A DNA stretch of 64,000 nucleotides, taken from contig CAVYZK010000008.1 in assembly GCA_963772935.1 (NCBI GenBank), positions 434,001-498,000 on the forward strand, given 5' to 3'. The translations under genes were made by a program, and so were the position numbers. Below the pieces are notes generated by a model, which was not told the origin of the DNA, ran no database searches, and was given only the letters and a program-made list of their open reading frames with translations. This document shows, piece by piece, positions 63,363-64,000 of this stretch. The DNA comes from JANNNF01 sp963772935. Its GTDB lineage: Bacteria; Pseudomonadota; Alphaproteobacteria; Rhodobacterales; Rhodobacteraceae. Numbering within the stretch: the first letter of the stretch is position 1; each line of letters opens with the position of its first letter.

Positions 63363-63525
63363 ATGATGTACGCGCGCACACTTGCAGCACCGCAACCGCC
63401 CGAAGTGCCGGGTTTTGGCTATTTCACCCAGAACTCCGGCACCGAAACCTGCGTTGACCCTTGTACAGCGGGCCAGGCCAATCACGCCACTGGATCAGAT
63501 GTATGCCTATTTCTCGGCGGAATGA
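63363..63525 (+). CDS. Small conserved-looking protein of ~53 residues (frameshifted)
   Basis: The ATG at 63363 has GAAAGGA five bases upstream. The frame begins MMYARTLAAPQPPEVPGFGY and continues FTQNSGTET. An extra T near 63450 shifts it; removing that base continues ALTLVQRARPITPLDQMYAYFSAE and a TGA at 63523-63525. The C-terminal part looks protein-like, with no stop and family codon bias. As read, the original frame runs on to 63566 with a less natural tail. I suspect a small conserved Rhodobacterales protein, but no function is known to me. Confidence 0.5.
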
Positions 63526-63570
63526 TATGGCGGCACGAGACTAATTTAGAACTGTTCCAAACTTGACTTT

Positions 63571-63586
63571 GCGCCCCTCGGGGCGC
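63571..63586 (+). other. Hairpin in the nfu leader
   Basis: GCGCCC (63571-63576) and GGGCGC (63581-63586) pair around a CTCG loop, 30 bases before the nfu start codon. It may be the end of the preceding small-gene transcript or a leader structure; a TTT lies just before rather than after it, so it could terminate a minus-strand transcript. Confidence 0.4.
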
Positions 63587-63616
63587 ATATCCGATGGGAA
63601 TAGTCGGAGATAGCAG

Positions 63617-64000
63617 ATGTTCATCCAGACCGAATCCACCCCGAACCCGGCCACCTTGAAATTCTTGCCGGGTCAGACCGTGCTTGATCTTGGCACTGCC
63701 GATTTTCCGTCTGCCGAGGCTGCGGCGAAGTCGCCGCTGGCAAGCCGCATCTTTGCGGCGGGTGGAGTTGCGGGGGTGTTCTTTGGCACCGATTTCGTGA
63801 CCGTGACCAAATCGGACGCGTCCGAATGGCAGCATATCAAACCCGCAATCCTTGGCGCGATCATGGAGCATTACCAATCCGGTGCCGCCGTGATTGACGG
63901 CGAAAGTACCGGTGGCGGCCATGCGGAACACACAGGCGAAGATGGCGATATTGTCCGCCAGATCAAGGAATTGCTCGACACCCGCGTGCGGCCTGCCGTG
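63617..64000 (+). CDS. NfuA/Nfu-type iron-sulfur scaffold protein (3' partial)
   Basis: 128 residues are visible before the window ends. The start MFIQTESTPNPATLKFLPGQTVL, then FFGTDFVTVTKSDASEWQHIKPAILGAIMEHY, is the N-terminal domain of Nfu proteins of alphaproteobacteria and mitochondria (NFU1). The visible end, DGDIVRQIKELLDTRVRPAV, is the beginning of the C-terminal NifU-like domain; its CxxC cluster ligands fall outside the window. It carries 4Fe-4S clusters to target proteins. GGAG lies eight bases before the ATG. Confidence 0.93.
   Translation, partial: MFIQTESTPNPATLKFLPGQTVLDLGTADFPSAEAAAKSPLASRIFAAGGVAGVFFGTDFVTVTKSDASEWQHIKPAILGAIMEHYQSGAAVIDGESTGGGHAEHTGEDGDIVRQIKELLDTRVRPAV

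Noticed and set aside
1..64000. tRNA, rRNA, CRISPR, insertion sequence or prophage
   Set aside because: No tRNA-like cloverleaf with GTTCRA loop seen in the short intergenic gaps, no transposase or integrase-like proteins, no rRNA stretches. A covariance search would settle tRNA and ncRNA absence.

Overview
This window looks like a chromosomal segment of an alphaproteobacterium of the Rhodobacterales (Rhodobacteraceae). GC is high, codon use is dominated by G/C third positions, and several genes or gene orders are typical of the family: an RpoHII-type heat-shock sigma factor, glnD-murJ followed by trpS, a DUF2793 spike-like protein beside capsule genes, and a repeated extragenic motif built around GCCTCCGGCGGGGATATTT. 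Genus cannot be fixed from the sequence alone. No rRNA, tRNA, CRISPR array, transposase or prophage was seen. The segment begins inside a capsule export gene and ends inside an nfu-like gene.

Region 1 (1-10.5 kb) is cell surface: a KpsE-like and a KpsT-like capsule exporter, a large secreted RTX calcium-binding protein with eight long repeats, a family-2 glycosyltransferase, UDP-glucose 6-dehydrogenase and a DUF2793 protein. Region 2 (10.5-17.1 kb) holds an ACT/LysE/EamA exporter operon divergent from a LysR regulator with a clear palindromic operator, a ParA-type ATPase, a cold-shock protein, a lone receiver-like protein, an esterase and a class II aldolase. Region 3 (17.1-24.3 kb) is one minus-strand operon: a CocE/NonD hydrolase plus a complete Dpp/Opp-type transporter with a fused double ATPase.

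Region 4 (24.4-36.4 kb) is built around quaternary amines: a choline-sulfatase-like sulfatase, a choline-dehydrogenase-like GMC oxidoreductase, and a carnitine/gamma-butyrobetaine block (acyl-CoA ligase, acyl-CoA dehydrogenase, crotonase, carnitine dehydrogenase fused to a thioesterase, beta-keto acid cleavage enzyme) divergent from a CdhR-like regulator. The inferred common product is glycine betaine. Region 5 (36.4-44.7 kb) is a minus-strand run: rpoHII, chaN-like, coaBC, dut, a membrane-anchored MoeB/ThiF protein, a polar amino-acid uptake pair and an M3 oligopeptidase.

Region 6 (44.7-59.2 kb) is mostly housekeeping: cobU and a phosphatase, a GST with a Cys-rich tail, a ComM ATPase, gshB, yraN, rsmI, an LpoA-like lipoprotein translationally coupled to glnD and murJ, a rhomboid-like protein without catalytic residues, trpS and an unknown membrane protein. 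Region 7 (59.2-64 kb) has a glyoxalase-like protein, a branched-chain aminotransferase, a universal stress protein, a trypsin-like protease, a small conserved-looking protein and nfu.

A major caveat is that about 20 single-base indels break otherwise well-conserved genes, including normally essential ones (murJ, coaBC). About 17 are extra bases and 3 are missing bases. This pattern fits uncorrected sequencing error better than gene decay, so I annotate these genes across the breaks and give each break position.
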